Source of the DNA: JAGNKE01 sp964583335
GTDB lineage: Bacteria > Pseudomonadota > Alphaproteobacteria > Micavibrionales > Micavibrionaceae
Assembly: GCA_964583335.1 (NCBI GenBank)
Contig: CAZOVG010000003.1
Span: 251,744-315,743, forward strand
DNA length: 64,000 bases
Direction of reading: 5' to 3'
The notes under the pieces are model-generated. The model was not told the origin of the DNA. It did no database searches and saw only the letters and a program-made list of their open reading frames with translations. Numbering within the stretch: the stretch's first letter is position 1; each line of letters starts with the position of its first letter. Below are positions 50,963 through 59,729 of this stretch, one piece after another. The position numbers and the translations under genes were made by a program.

Positions 50963-52855
50963 CTATTGCGCGTCGCGGATGATCGTCGGCTGGATGATGA
51001 TTTGCAGGTCCTTGGCCTTCTTCTTGGCGTCCTTGTCGGAGAACAGCGCCCCCATCACCGGAATCTCGTGCAGGAACGGCACGGTCCGCACCGGATCTTC
51101 CTTCGGCAGCGTAACGTGCGTCTGAAGATAATACGGGCAAGGGCTGGCCATAAGCTGCTCGACCGTCAACGGGAAAACGGCCCCAAGCGTCTGGATGCCC
51201 TTCGAAGCGTTATTAAAGCCCTGCTGGCTCCAGATGCTGTTGCGCGCCCCCTCCGGCCCCTGATAGCGCGTACCGAAGGCGCCCAGCTCGTCGCGTCCCA
51301 CCGTGACCTCCTTGCCCTCCTCGTGCAAAACATGCTCGCCGTCCACCCAGCGGTCATGCGTCCACCAGACCGTCAGCTTCCAGTCGCGGTATAGCGAAAA
51401 GATCAGGTATTCGCTGGGCAGAATGACCTGCCCCATCCCGTCTTCAAGCCACATCGCGTGGAACGTGCCGTCGCCCGGCCCTTCGAGAATCTTGGCGCTG
51501 ATCAGGACCTGCCCCTTCTTGGTCGTGCCCGTCCGCACGCCCAGCTCGACGCCTTGCGATTCCGTGGCGATGAATTTGCCCTTGGTCGGGTCCTTCTGGG
51601 TCTTGGGGCCCTTATCCTTGCCGCCCCCGCCGCCCAGCGACATACCGCTGCCGCCCAGCACGTTATTGAGCGCGCCCATGGCCATGCCCTTCGCCTGGCC
51701 CTTGATCTTGTCCTTCATCGCCGCGCCGGAGCCGACCTCGCTATTCGCGCCAACAAGAATGGATTTCGGAGCCTTGGGAACCACGCAAGCCCCCTTCTGA
51801 ACGGGCGCCGCGCTCTTCTGCCCCTCGGCGGGCGCTGCGCAACCGTAACCGGCCGGACAGGTCAGAGTCGTGGCCTCGCCCGCGTCCTGCGCAGACTTGA
51901 TGCAACTCTTCAAACAGTTGTAATACGCATCGCGGGCGTTCTCATAGACCTGCCGTTGGCGCTGAACGTAATCAGCCGACGAACGGGCTCCGGCCTGTGC
52001 GGATTCAAGCTCCTGCCGCCCCCGCTCGACCAGCGGGCCGAAATGGTCGATATTCCGCTGCGCATCCGCGTTTTGCTGCCCCGCCCGCTCATAGGCGTCC
52101 CTTTGCGCCCGGGAGGCGTTGCCGCTCAGGCCCCTTTTGAGAATTTTTTCCGTCTCGCGGAAAATTTTCTGCGACTCTTCAAGCCGCTTTTGGTTATCGC
52201 GGAGCGCAGCCTGCTTGTTGCGCACCTGCTCGTCCCACCAGCGCTTGCTCTCCTCGCCGTCTTCAAGGAAACGCTCCTCCTGAAGCATCTTCGCGTACTC
52301 GCGCGCGCACTTGCGGCGGCAAATCTCGTCGGCGATCGTCTCGCCGTCACGCGGCTTGACGCGACCGTCATCCGTGGTCTCCGGCGGCGCGACATCGACC
52401 GGCTGGCCGTTATCGCCGACCAGCCCCGTGGGCCCCTGCGGCCCCAAAAGCCCGACCCGTGCGCATTCGCGCTCCAGCTTGGCTGCAAAATCCTGCATTT
52501 TCTGAATGAGTTGCAGGTGCTGATCTCTGGCCTCACCGTCCAGCTGCCCGTTCTCGATAATCATATTGCGGATTTTGACCCTGAACCCGATGATCCAGCT
52601 GTTACAGATCAACTCCCCGGAATTGAGCGCCAGTTCGCCCATTGCGCCGCTTGCCCCACGCACAGTATCAACTTTGCCTCGGCCGAATGTCCCGGCATAG
52701 GCGGTCAGTTCAGACTGCAGCGCGTCGCCCATATTCTGGGTCTGCTCGTCCATGCCCAACTCGCCGAGCACCTTGCCGGTCAGACCCGCGTGCGCGGCGG
52801 TGGCGGAAAAGAAAAAAACGAGCGAAAGCGCGATAAGAAAAAACCTTTTGGCCAT
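50963..52855 (-). CDS. Large secreted protein with coiled coil and secretin-like C-terminal motif
   Basis: The 630-residue protein has a signal peptide (MAKRFFLIALSLVFFFSATAAHA), start at 52855 with GAGG upstream. A long helical, Lys/Glu/Arg/Gln-rich stretch (about 150-330) suggests coiled coil, then a Gly-rich linker and a beta-rich domain. The last 50 residues (HEIPVMGALFSDKDAKKKAK then LQIIIQPTIIRD) resemble the conserved end of secretins of type II/IV systems, where IPxLGxLF is followed by a beta strand and an RD/RI end. The rest of the secretin barrel is not evident. It may be a secretin-related outer-membrane or pilot-like protein; identity is uncertain. Confidence 0.6.
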   Translation of the reverse strand: MAKRFFLIALSLVFFFSATAAHAGLTGKVLGELGMDEQTQNMGDALQSELTAYAGTFGRGKVDTVRGASGAMGELALNSGELICNSWIIGFRVKIRNMIIENGQLDGEARDQHLQLIQKMQDFAAKLERECARVGLLGPQGPTGLVGDNGQPVDVAPPETTDDGRVKPRDGETIADEICRRKCAREYAKMLQEERFLEDGEESKRWWDEQVRNKQAALRDNQKRLEESQKIFRETEKILKRGLSGNASRAQRDAYERAGQQNADAQRNIDHFGPLVERGRQELESAQAGARSSADYVQRQRQVYENARDAYYNCLKSCIKSAQDAGEATTLTCPAGYGCAAPAEGQKSAAPVQKGACVVPKAPKSILVGANSEVGSGAAMKDKIKGQAKGMAMGALNNVLGGSGMSLGGGGGKDKGPKTQKDPTKGKFIATESQGVELGVRTGTTKKGQVLISAKILEGPGDGTFHAMWLEDGMGQVILPSEYLIFSLYRDWKLTVWWTHDRWVDGEHVLHEEGKEVTVGRDELGAFGTRYQGPEGARNSIWSQQGFNNASKGIQTLGAVFPLTVEQLMASPCPYYLQTHVTLPKEDPVRTVPFLHEIPVMGALFSDKDAKKKAKDLQIIIQPTIIRDAQ

Positions 52856-52979
52856 GGGACGCCTCAAAAATTGTAAAATATTATTTCAATATACAGTTCG
52901 ATTTAGCCCATTTTATTTGCCAAGGTCAACCAAGATTGACTTTTAAGCGCCCGCTCCCCTATTCTGGCCCTCGGAACAA

Positions 52980-53063
52980 CTCACCGGGGGTGCGCGGAAC
53001 TTAAGGCGCTGAGAGCAAACCCTTCGGACCCGAACCGGATCATGCCGGCGTGGGGAGCGTGAG
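52980..53063 (+). promoter_or_regulatory. TPP riboswitch (THI element)
   Basis: The sequence has the conserved order of the TPP element: P1 arm CTCAC (52980-52984) paired with GTGAG (53059-53063), GGGGGTGC, GGCGCTGAGAG, ACCCTTCGG, GAACCGGATCATGCCGGCG and TGGGGAG. The P1 closing arm sits right beside the ribosome site (AGGCAGGA) of thiO. Thiamine pyrophosphate binding would thus hide that site and lower translation of the thi genes. Confidence 0.93.
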
Positions 53064-53071
53064 AGGCAGGA

Positions 53072-54133
53072 ATGGAAAACGGCGAAATCACGAGCATCAC
53101 GATCGAAGGCGCGGGCGTCATGGGCCTGACCTGTGCCTATCTGCTGGCCGAAGCCTTCCCCGAAACCGAAATCACGATCATCGACCCGGCGGGCTTCCCC
53201 GCCGATAACGCAAGCCGCATGGCGGGCGGAATGCTGGCCCCCTATTGCGAGTGCGACCACCTGCCCCCCGTCTACATCCCCGCCGGATTGGAAAGCATCG
53301 CCTTCTGGCGGGATTTTTCAGAAAAAACGGGCAAAAGCATTGAATTCCAGGAGCAAGGCAGCCTCCTCCTCGCCCACGCCGAGGACCGCCATATGCTCGA
53401 ACGCCTCCGCGCCGTTCTCCCGCCGGATAACGCGGGAACGCCCGCCGATCTGGCGCACACCGAACCCCTTCTGGCCGAACGCTTTAAAACCGGCCTCCTG
53501 ATCGAGGGCGAGGCGCACCTCCACCCCCGCAAGACGATGGAGGCGCTGGTCAAGGCGGTGTACGAAAAGAACGTGACGCTGACCGAGAAAGAAAGCGCGG
53601 GCGGCACGCCGGGCATACGCATCGACGCGCGCGGCTTGGGCGCGCAGGATGACCAGCCGGACCTGCGCGGCGTCAAGGGCGAGATCCTGATCGTCCGCAA
53701 CCCGGAGTTCAACCTGAAGCGCCCCGTGCGCCTGATGCACCCGCGCTATCCGCTCTATATCGTTCCGCGCGAGGGAAACATCTTCATGATCGGCGCGACG
53801 ATTATCGAAAGCGCCGACGATCACGTCAGCCTGCGCTCCGGCCTGGAGCTGATGAGCGCGTTGTACAGCCTCCACCCCACCTTCGCCCACGCCGAGGTGC
53901 TGGAGATGAAGGCGGGCGTGCGCCCCGCCTATGCCGATAACCTGCCGCGCATAAGCCGCGAAGGGCAAACGATCCGCGCCAACGGCCTGTTCCGCCACGG
54001 CTTCCTGCTGGCCCCCGCGATGGCGGCATGCATTAAGGATATGATCGAAGGCAAAGAGAACACCCTGATACCCCTGTTCAACAAGGAGAGAGACTATGAA
54101 AATCATCCTCAACGGCGTCGAAAAACCGCTTAA
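53072..54133 (+). CDS. thiO: Glycine oxidase ThiO
   Basis: The 353-residue FAD enzyme has an N-terminal dinucleotide-binding motif (EGAGVMGLTCAYLLAEAF) and the family blocks SRMAGGMLAPYCECDHLPP and HPRYPLYIVPREGNIFMIGATI. It oxidises glycine to dehydroglycine, the nitrogen donor for the thiazole ring of thiamine. The start is at 53072, right after the riboswitch. Its last 13 codons overlap thiS, and the gene order thiO-thiS-thiG shows one biosynthetic unit. Confidence 0.92.
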   Translation: MENGEITSITIEGAGVMGLTCAYLLAEAFPETEITIIDPAGFPADNASRMAGGMLAPYCECDHLPPVYIPAGLESIAFWRDFSEKTGKSIEFQEQGSLLLAHAEDRHMLERLRAVLPPDNAGTPADLAHTEPLLAERFKTGLLIEGEAHLHPRKTMEALVKAVYEKNVTLTEKESAGGTPGIRIDARGLGAQDDQPDLRGVKGEILIVRNPEFNLKRPVRLMHPRYPLYIVPREGNIFMIGATIIESADDHVSLRSGLELMSALYSLHPTFAHAEVLEMKAGVRPAYADNLPRISREGQTIRANGLFRHGFLLAPAMAACIKDMIEGKENTLIPLFNKERDYENHPQRRRKTA

Positions 54134-54296
54134 GGCCGAAATTCCGGTCATCAACCTTCTGGAACAAGAAGGATACGCGGAGAAAATCGTGGCGGTCGCC
54201 GTCAACGGCGCCTTCGTTCCCCGCTCCCAACACGCTAAAACCACCGTCAAGAGCGGCGACAAGATCGAAATCGTCGCGCCGATGCAGGGGGGCTAG
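54096..54296 (+). CDS. thiS: Sulfur carrier protein ThiS
   Basis: The 66-residue ubiquitin-like protein begins MKIILNGVEKPLKAEIPV and ends with the obligatory Gly-Gly (VAPMQGG). The terminal carboxylate is adenylated and then thiocarboxylated to carry sulfur for thiazole synthesis. The start lies 38 bases inside thiO with a good ribosome site (AAGGAGAG). thiG follows eight bases later. Confidence 0.95.
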   Translation: MKIILNGVEKPLKAEIPVINLLEQEGYAEKIVAVAVNGAFVPRSQHAKTTVKSGDKIEIVAPMQGG

Positions 54297-54304
54297 AACA
54301 CGAT

Positions 54305-55093
54305 ATGGCCCAGCCGCTCGCTATCGGCGAAACCATCTTGCAATCGCGCCTCTTTCTGGGCACGGCGGGATACCCCTCGCCCGAAATTCTGCGCCAAGTG
54401 ATCGAGGCTGCAAGGCCGGGCCTCATCACCGTCTCCCTGCGCCGGGAAAACGCGGCGGGCAAGGGCCAGAAATTCTGGGACATAATTAAAAACCTCGGCG
54501 TGCCCGTCCTGCCCAACACCGCCGGATGCCATGGGGTGGCCGAAGCCATCACCACGGCGGAAATGGCCCGCGAAATCTTCGGCACCAACTGGATCAAGCT
54601 GGAGGTCATAGGCGACGATTACACCCTCCAGCCCGACCCTTACGGCCTTTTAGAAGCAACCGAACAGCTCATTTTAAAAGGCTTCCGCGTTTTCCCCTAC
54701 ATGACCGAGGATCTGATCCTCGCGCAACGCCTCGCCGCGCTCGGCTGCGATATCCTCATGCCGTGGGGGGCTCCCATCGGCTCGGGTCGGGGATTGAACA
54801 ACACCTACGAACTCAAACTCCTGCGGGACCGTTTCCCCGAAAAGACGCTCGTGATCGACGCCGGCATCGGCGCCCCCTCCCACGCCGCGCAGGCGATGGA
54901 AATGGGGTACGACGCGGTCTTGCTGAACACCGCCGTAGCCAAGGCGGGCGATCCGGTGAAAATGGCGCTGGCCTTCGCCAAGGCCATAGACGCGGGCCGC
55001 GCGGCCTATCTCTCCGGCATCATCGCGCCGCAGGAACGCGCCACCCCCTCCACACCGCTCATCGACCGCCCCTTCTGGCATCAGGAAAACTGA
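54305..55093 (+). CDS. thiG: Thiazole synthase ThiG
   Basis: The 262-residue TIM-barrel enzyme condenses dehydroglycine, the ThiS thiocarboxylate and 1-deoxyxylulose 5-phosphate. Signature parts are FLGTAGYPSPEILRQVIEA, the catalytic Lys region NWIKLEVIGDDYTLQPD and AAPIGSG-like MPWGAPIGSGRGLNN. DXP supply is elsewhere. It is the last gene of the TPP-controlled unit. Confidence 0.95.
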   Translation: MAQPLAIGETILQSRLFLGTAGYPSPEILRQVIEAARPGLITVSLRRENAAGKGQKFWDIIKNLGVPVLPNTAGCHGVAEAITTAEMAREIFGTNWIKLEVIGDDYTLQPDPYGLLEATEQLILKGFRVFPYMTEDLILAQRLAALGCDILMPWGAPIGSGRGLNNTYELKLLRDRFPEKTLVIDAGIGAPSHAAQAMEMGYDAVLLNTAVAKAGDPVKMALAFAKAIDAGRAAYLSGIIAPQERATPSTPLIDRPFWHQEN

Positions 55094-55130
55094 ACCCTTG
55101 GACGGGCCAGATAGACGCAAACCGAACTCA

Positions 55131-55444
55131 TGTGGATAACCGCGCACCCCTCGTACGCCCGCAAAATTCTAATATTTTAAACGGAAACGAAACGCCCTGA
55201 TCGAAAAAATTCCGAAACGTACGCATTCATATATCAACGGGGCAGGCCCCCGCTTATCCACAAACACACCAAGCCGAATAAACCATTGAAAACAATTTTT
55301 TACGAAATGAAATCTATATTTCGTCCGAAAGCCGGATCGGGAAAATCCACAGATCGGGGAGAATATGAAAATGCAAAAGATCAAAAAATCTTCGAGCGCA
55401 CCCGGCTGTTTTGAATCAAAAATCCGAAGCGCCGCTTATCCACA
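55131..55444. promoter_or_regulatory. Cluster of three perfect DnaA boxes
   Basis: Consensus nonamers occur at 55131-55139 (TGTGGATAA), 55254-55262 and 55436-55444 (TTATCCACA), with near matches such as AATCCACAG near 55347. The 440-base gap between thiG and hppA also holds an AT-rich stretch near 55285-55325. No gene is visible here. The cluster could be a DnaA-titration or replication-initiation site, or chance enrichment. Confidence 0.45.
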
Positions 55445-55480
55445 AACCGCGCGATGCGCCTGAACCTCCGATGCGCCAAC

Positions 55481-55510
55481 AACAAAACGGGGGCCCCGCA
55501 AGGCCCCCGC
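55481..55510 (-). terminator. Intrinsic terminator of hppA
   Basis: On the minus strand a GGGGGCC-TTGCG-GGCCCCC hairpin is followed by GTTTTGTTGTT. It lies about 25 bases after the hppA stop. Confidence 0.75.
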
Positions 55511-55535
55511 TCGAATAGTTTTCAGAGATTGGCAA

Positions 55536-57668
55536 TTACGTACCGACCACGAACTTGGCGACGATCGCCACCAGCAGGATCGCCACGATATTGGCGATCT
55601 TGATCAGCGGGTTGACCGCCGGACCGGCGGTGTCCTTATAGGGGTCGCCGACCGTGTCGCCCGTGACGGCGGCCTTGTGGGCTTCGGAGCCCTTACCGCC
55701 GTAATGGCCTTCCTCGATATATTTCTTGGCGTTATCCCAAGCACCGCCACCCGAAGTCATGGAAATCGCCACGAACAACCCGGTTACGATCGTGCCCAGC
55801 AGCATCGCGCCCAACGCCTGGAAGCCCGCCATCATGTCGCCGCTCAGCAGCGTCACGACCGCAAACACCACCACAGGAGCAGCCACAGGCAGCAGGGAAG
55901 GAATGATCATTTCCTTGATCGCCGCGCGGGTCAGAAGATCGACCGCCTTGCCGTATTCGGGCTTGCCGGTGCCTTCCATGATGCCGGGGATTTCCTTGAA
56001 CTGGCGGCGCACCTCGACCACGACAGACGATGCGGCGCGGCCCACGGCCGTCATGCACATCGCGCTGAAGAGGTAGGGCAGCAACCCGCCGAGGAACAGG
56101 CCGATCACGATATAGGGGTCCTGCAACGGGAACGTGATGTTCGCATATTGCGGCAGGTAGTGCTTGATCTCCTCGGTGTAACCCGCGAACAGCACCAGCG
56201 CAGCCAGACCGGCGGAACCGATGGCATAGCCCTTGGTGACCGCCTTGGTCGTGTTCCCCACGGCATCCAGCGCATCGGTCGTCTCGCGCGTCTCGGAGGG
56301 CAGCTCGGCCATTTCCGCGATCCCGCCCGCATTGTCCGTCACCGGACCGTAGGCATCGAGCGCCACGACCATCCCGGCCAGCGAAAGCATCGCGGTTGCC
56401 GCGATGGCGATCCCGTAAAGGCCCGCGATCGTGAACGCAACCCAGATCCCGGCGCAGATGATCAGAACCGGAATTGCGGTAGCTTCCATCGAAATGGCCA
56501 GTCCCTGAATGACGTTCGTGCCATGGCCCGTTTCCGAAGCCTTGGCAATCGTCCGAACCGGACGGAACGCGGTGGAGGTGTAGTACTCCGTGATCCAGAC
56601 CAACAGGCCCGTAACGGCCAAACCGGCCAGAACGCACATGTAAAGGTCGTTGATGCCCAGCACCCGGCCGTTCGCCAAAGGCAGATCGGCGGGAATGCCC
56701 ATGCCGTACATACCCAAAGCGATCAGAACGGCGGAAATAAGCGCGCTGGCGATAAAGCCCTTATAAAGAGCACCCATGATGTTCCGGCTCGGCCCCAGCT
56801 TGACGAAATATGTCCCGGCGACGGACCCGATAATGCTCAGCGCACCGATCAACAGCGGCAAAATCATCATCGACTCGACGACCGACGGCGCGAACGCGCT
56901 GAACGCGATCAGCATGGTCGCGACAACCGTAACCGCATAGGTCTCGAACAGGTCGGCGGCCATCCCGGCGCAGTCGCCCACGTTGTCGCCCACATTGTCG
57001 GCGATAACGGCGGGGTTGCGCGGATCGTCCTCGGGAATCCCGGCCTCGACCTTACCCACGAGGTCCGCGCCGACATCGGCGCCCTTCGTGAAGATCCCGC
57101 CGCCCAGACGCGCGAAGATGGAAATCAGGGACGCGCCGAAGCCCAGAGCCACAAGGCCCTCAAGAATCTTGCGCAGGATATGCATCCGCTCGGCACCCAC
57201 AGCAGCGTCGAGACCGAACGCGGCCTGCAGGCCGAAATAATAAAACGCTACGCCCAGAAGCCCAAGACCGACCACCAGCATCCCGGTCACGGCTCCGGCC
57301 TTGAACGCGATGTCCAGCGCCTTTTCCATGCTCACGGTCGCGGCCTGCGTCGTGCGCACGTTCGCGCGCACCGACATCATCATCCCGGCATAACCGGCAA
57401 GCCCGGAGCATCCGGCGCCGATCACGAAGCCAAGGGCCACATGCCCGCCCAAAAGCGCGAACAGCAAGATGGCGACGAGGATACCGACGATCCCGATCGT
57501 GGTGTACTGGCGGTTGAGATATGCCGCCGCGCCCTCTTGAATCGCGCCCGAAATCTGGCGCATGCGCTCGTTTCCGGTATCGGCTGAAAGAATTTGTTTC
57601 GCAGCCACGACACAATATAAAAGAGCCAGGAACCCGCAAAGCGTGATGACGAGAGAGATGAGCGACAT
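55536..57668 (-). CDS. hppA: Proton-translocating membrane pyrophosphatase, K+-independent type
   Basis: The 710-residue protein has about sixteen membrane segments and the conserved sites [40 protein letters not shown]. It also has the core ion-gate sequence [56 protein letters not shown] in its second half, listed here only as the family landmarks near residues 195-230 and 435-480. It hydrolyses pyrophosphate to pump H+. The Lys in GNTTKAV marks the K+-independent branch (Ala-type enzymes need K+). Complete; ends in a terminator. A large antisense frame over it is a shadow. Confidence 0.95.
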   Translation of the reverse strand: [710 protein letters not shown]

Positions 57669-57911
57669 TAAAACCTCACTTTTGATATTTTTAGGATCAA
57701 CGCACCCGGATCAATCCGGAAAACCGTAAAACCGTTTCTCAACCGGCTTACTCGACAGGACGGGTGGGTTTAACCCACTGAAACGCGTGGCAATTCGTTT
57801 GTCCCGGGCCCGATTGTAAAAAATTACAACAAGCCTCTCCATTAGCCTTCAATGGCCAAAAGATCATGCGTTATACGTTGCCCGCAAGGCCTCGGCAAGA
57901 CATTTTTTTGG

Positions 57912-57934
57912 CGGCCGGAACGCCGGCCGCCAAA
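57912..57934. repeat. Very stable GC hairpin upstream of hppA
   Basis: GGCGGCCGG and CCGGCCGCC arms meet over a few bases, giving a near-perfect inverted repeat. It lies about 240 bases before the hppA start and has no T run after it on either strand, so it is not a typical terminator. Role unknown. Confidence 0.4.
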
Positions 57935-58007
57935 CTATGATACATCGCGTTTTTAAGTGCAAAGATATGGAATTAAAGAATATACAAGGCAAGGAGCCGG
58001 GGGTGAA

Positions 58008-58154
58008 TTAATCGTCCCCGCCATCCTTCTCGGCAAGGTCCAGAACGTCATCCGCATTGTCGTTGGACGATCTTTTTCTAACCTTGGGAATGGTGCGCTC
58101 AAGTTCGTCAGGAACGAACATCACACCACCGGACGCAGAAGCATAGGCTCTCAT
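58008..58154 (-). CDS. Small acidic hypothetical protein, 48 residues
   Basis: The short frame MRAYASASGGVMFVPDELER then TIPKVRKRSSNDNADDVLDL ending EKDGGDD has a strong ribosome site (GGGAGG five bases before ATG) and an exact 49-codon length. It lies in the 680-base gap between hppA and the cold-shock gene. No family recognised; coding is plausible from start context. Confidence 0.4.
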   Translation of the reverse strand: MRAYASASGGVMFVPDELERTIPKVRKRSSNDNADDVLDLAEKDGGDD

Positions 58155-58287
58155 TATACCCTCCCGACATTGACGTCATTGCATGGGCTTATGTGAGAGA
58201 TATTTTACGGCGCTTCCCGCCCCTTCACCAAACAAACGATGCGCTGCAAAGCACAAATAATGTGACGCACCGCAACGAAATTCCGGA

Positions 58288-58325
58288 CAAAAAAGAACGG
58301 GGAGCGGCACAAAACCGCCCCCCGT
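58288..58325 (-). terminator. Intrinsic terminator of the cold-shock gene
   Basis: On the minus strand the stem ACGGGG(G)GCGG pairs with CCGC(T)CCCCGT over a TTTTGTG loop and is followed by TCTTTTTTG. It lies about 20 bases after the stop at 58347. Confidence 0.8.
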
Positions 58326-58346
58326 CCAAAATTCCGACGTAAAAGC

Positions 58347-58556
58347 TTAGCCGGTAACCTTAAGGTTAGCAGCAGCTTTTTTACCGCGATTTTCGCGAAT
58401 CTCGTACTGGAGCTTTTGCCCCTCTTTGAGGGTCTGCAAACCGGCCGCTTCGACAGCCGAAATGTGAACAAAGACATCCGGGCCGCCATTATCGGGCACG
58501 ATAAAGCCAAATCCCTTGTTCGGGTTAAACCATTTTACGACACCACTTTGTTCCAT
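58347..58556 (-). CDS. Cold-shock protein (CspA family)
   Basis: The 69-residue OB-fold protein has RNP1 KGFGFI and RNP2 VFVHIS motifs in the usual order (VKWFNPNKGFGFIVPDNGGPDVFVHISAV). It binds single-stranded nucleic acid and can act as an RNA chaperone. The gene is followed by a strong terminator and is monocistronic. The start at 58556 is typical of the family. Confidence 0.95.
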   Translation of the reverse strand: MEQSGVVKWFNPNKGFGFIVPDNGGPDVFVHISAVEAAGLQTLKEGQKLQYEIRENRGKKAAANLKVTG

Positions 58557-58720
58557 CTCGAGAACTCTCCAAAAATAAAAATTAAAACAAGCTCTTTAGA
58601 AATGCTCGAGCTTTAGTAAAAGCACAGAAGTTCCAAAGATCAATGACAGGATTTAACGGTTTTTTTGCCCCTTCGCAACAACAAATTCATCCAAAAAGGC
58701 AACCGAAGGGCGTTTAGCCT

Positions 58721-59389
58721 ATGGATAATCCCCCGCAAGCCCTCCGCGTCGGCTTCATTTGCCCCGGGAAAGCTGTTAGCGTGGCAGGATCACAGCCGCC
58801 CGCGTCCGGCGCGGCTCCTTATGTTCTGAGTGTAATAGCGGCCTCTGAAACCATGAACAAACCCGCAGACGTTCTTGAGCGCTCGGCCATCCCCGCCGGA
58901 AAAATCTTCCTCAAGGCGGGGGAGGAAAATTCACGCGCCTACGTGATTCAGGCCGGCTTGATCATATCATTTATGGAAATTAATGGGCGGAAGGTCGAGG
59001 TCGAACGCCACGGCCCCGGCACGATCATCGGCGAGCTGTGCCTGATGGTGGACGCGCCGATCGTGCTCAGCTACGAGGCGCTCGAACCCACCACGGTCGT
59101 GACGATCACGCGCCAGGACTTCCAGAAACGCCTGACCCGCGTGGACAAGACGGTGGTCAAGATCCTGACCCACACGGTCGAAAAACTCGCCGCCCACGAA
59201 AAGGTGGAGATCGAAAAGGCCATCAAACGCTCCGAGATCGACGACATGGCGCAGGCCCTCGCCCTCTCCATTCTCAAAAGCCGGAAATTGAGCGTGGACC
59301 AGCAGATCGAATACGAGCGCATGATCCTCCCGCCGATCAACGACATGATCAAGGCGATCAAAAAATTCAAGGAAGAAACCAGCGCTTAG
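58721..59389 (+). CDS. Cyclic-nucleotide-binding-domain protein
   Basis: The 222-residue frame carries a cNMP-binding beta roll in the first two thirds. It contains IPAGKIFLKAGEENSRAYVIQAGLI and the phosphate-binding-cassette-like GTIIGELCLMVDAPIVLSYEA. Helices follow without a DNA-binding domain, so it is a sensor, not a Crp-type regulator. Starts at 58721 and 58853 (MNKPADVLERSA) are both possible; the second begins exactly before the domain. The ligand (cAMP or cGMP) cannot be told. The next genes are not on this strand nearby. Confidence 0.7.
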   Translation: MDNPPQALRVGFICPGKAVSVAGSQPPASGAAPYVLSVIAASETMNKPADVLERSAIPAGKIFLKAGEENSRAYVIQAGLIISFMEINGRKVEVERHGPGTIIGELCLMVDAPIVLSYEALEPTTVVTITRQDFQKRLTRVDKTVVKILTHTVEKLAAHEKVEIEKAIKRSEIDDMAQALALSILKSRKLSVDQQIEYERMILPPINDMIKAIKKFKEETSA

Positions 59390-59729
59390 CCCCTAAGACG
59401 TGCACAATGCCATGTCCGTGACCGCGAACGCGACGCGAAACCGGAGGCGCTTCGCGGCAAGGTCAAGGAGGCCTATCTGGGGATCGGACCGCGCGTTCCG
59501 CGCGGGTCATCGCCGCGACGCCCTAGACGCGGCAAAGATGTGGGGCACGAACCCGATGCGTAACGCGACCACATCAAGTGTTGCTCAATGAATTCACTTT
59601 GCGATCCTACTATTGAGCATGACAATCCGCGCTCAGCATACTCCTTGGAGAAGTACGATTTTTTTTGTGCGATGATGCGCAAGAACATACTGTAGAAACG
59701 TAGAGTGGAAACTTATATCCGAATAACAA

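Noticed and set aside
51458..52876. Plus-strand frame of 472 codons opposite the secreted protein
   Set aside because: Same reasoning: the minus-strand frame has a signal peptide and structured ends; the plus frame has neither.
55677..57587. Large plus-strand open frame of 636 codons opposite hppA
   Set aside because: It is Arg/His/Gln/Asp-rich with no conserved motif and exactly antisense to a strongly conserved gene, so it is a composition shadow.
59390..59729. Small gene after the cyclic-nucleotide protein
   Set aside because: Frames are short, Arg-rich and lack a ribosome site. It was left as an empty stretch.
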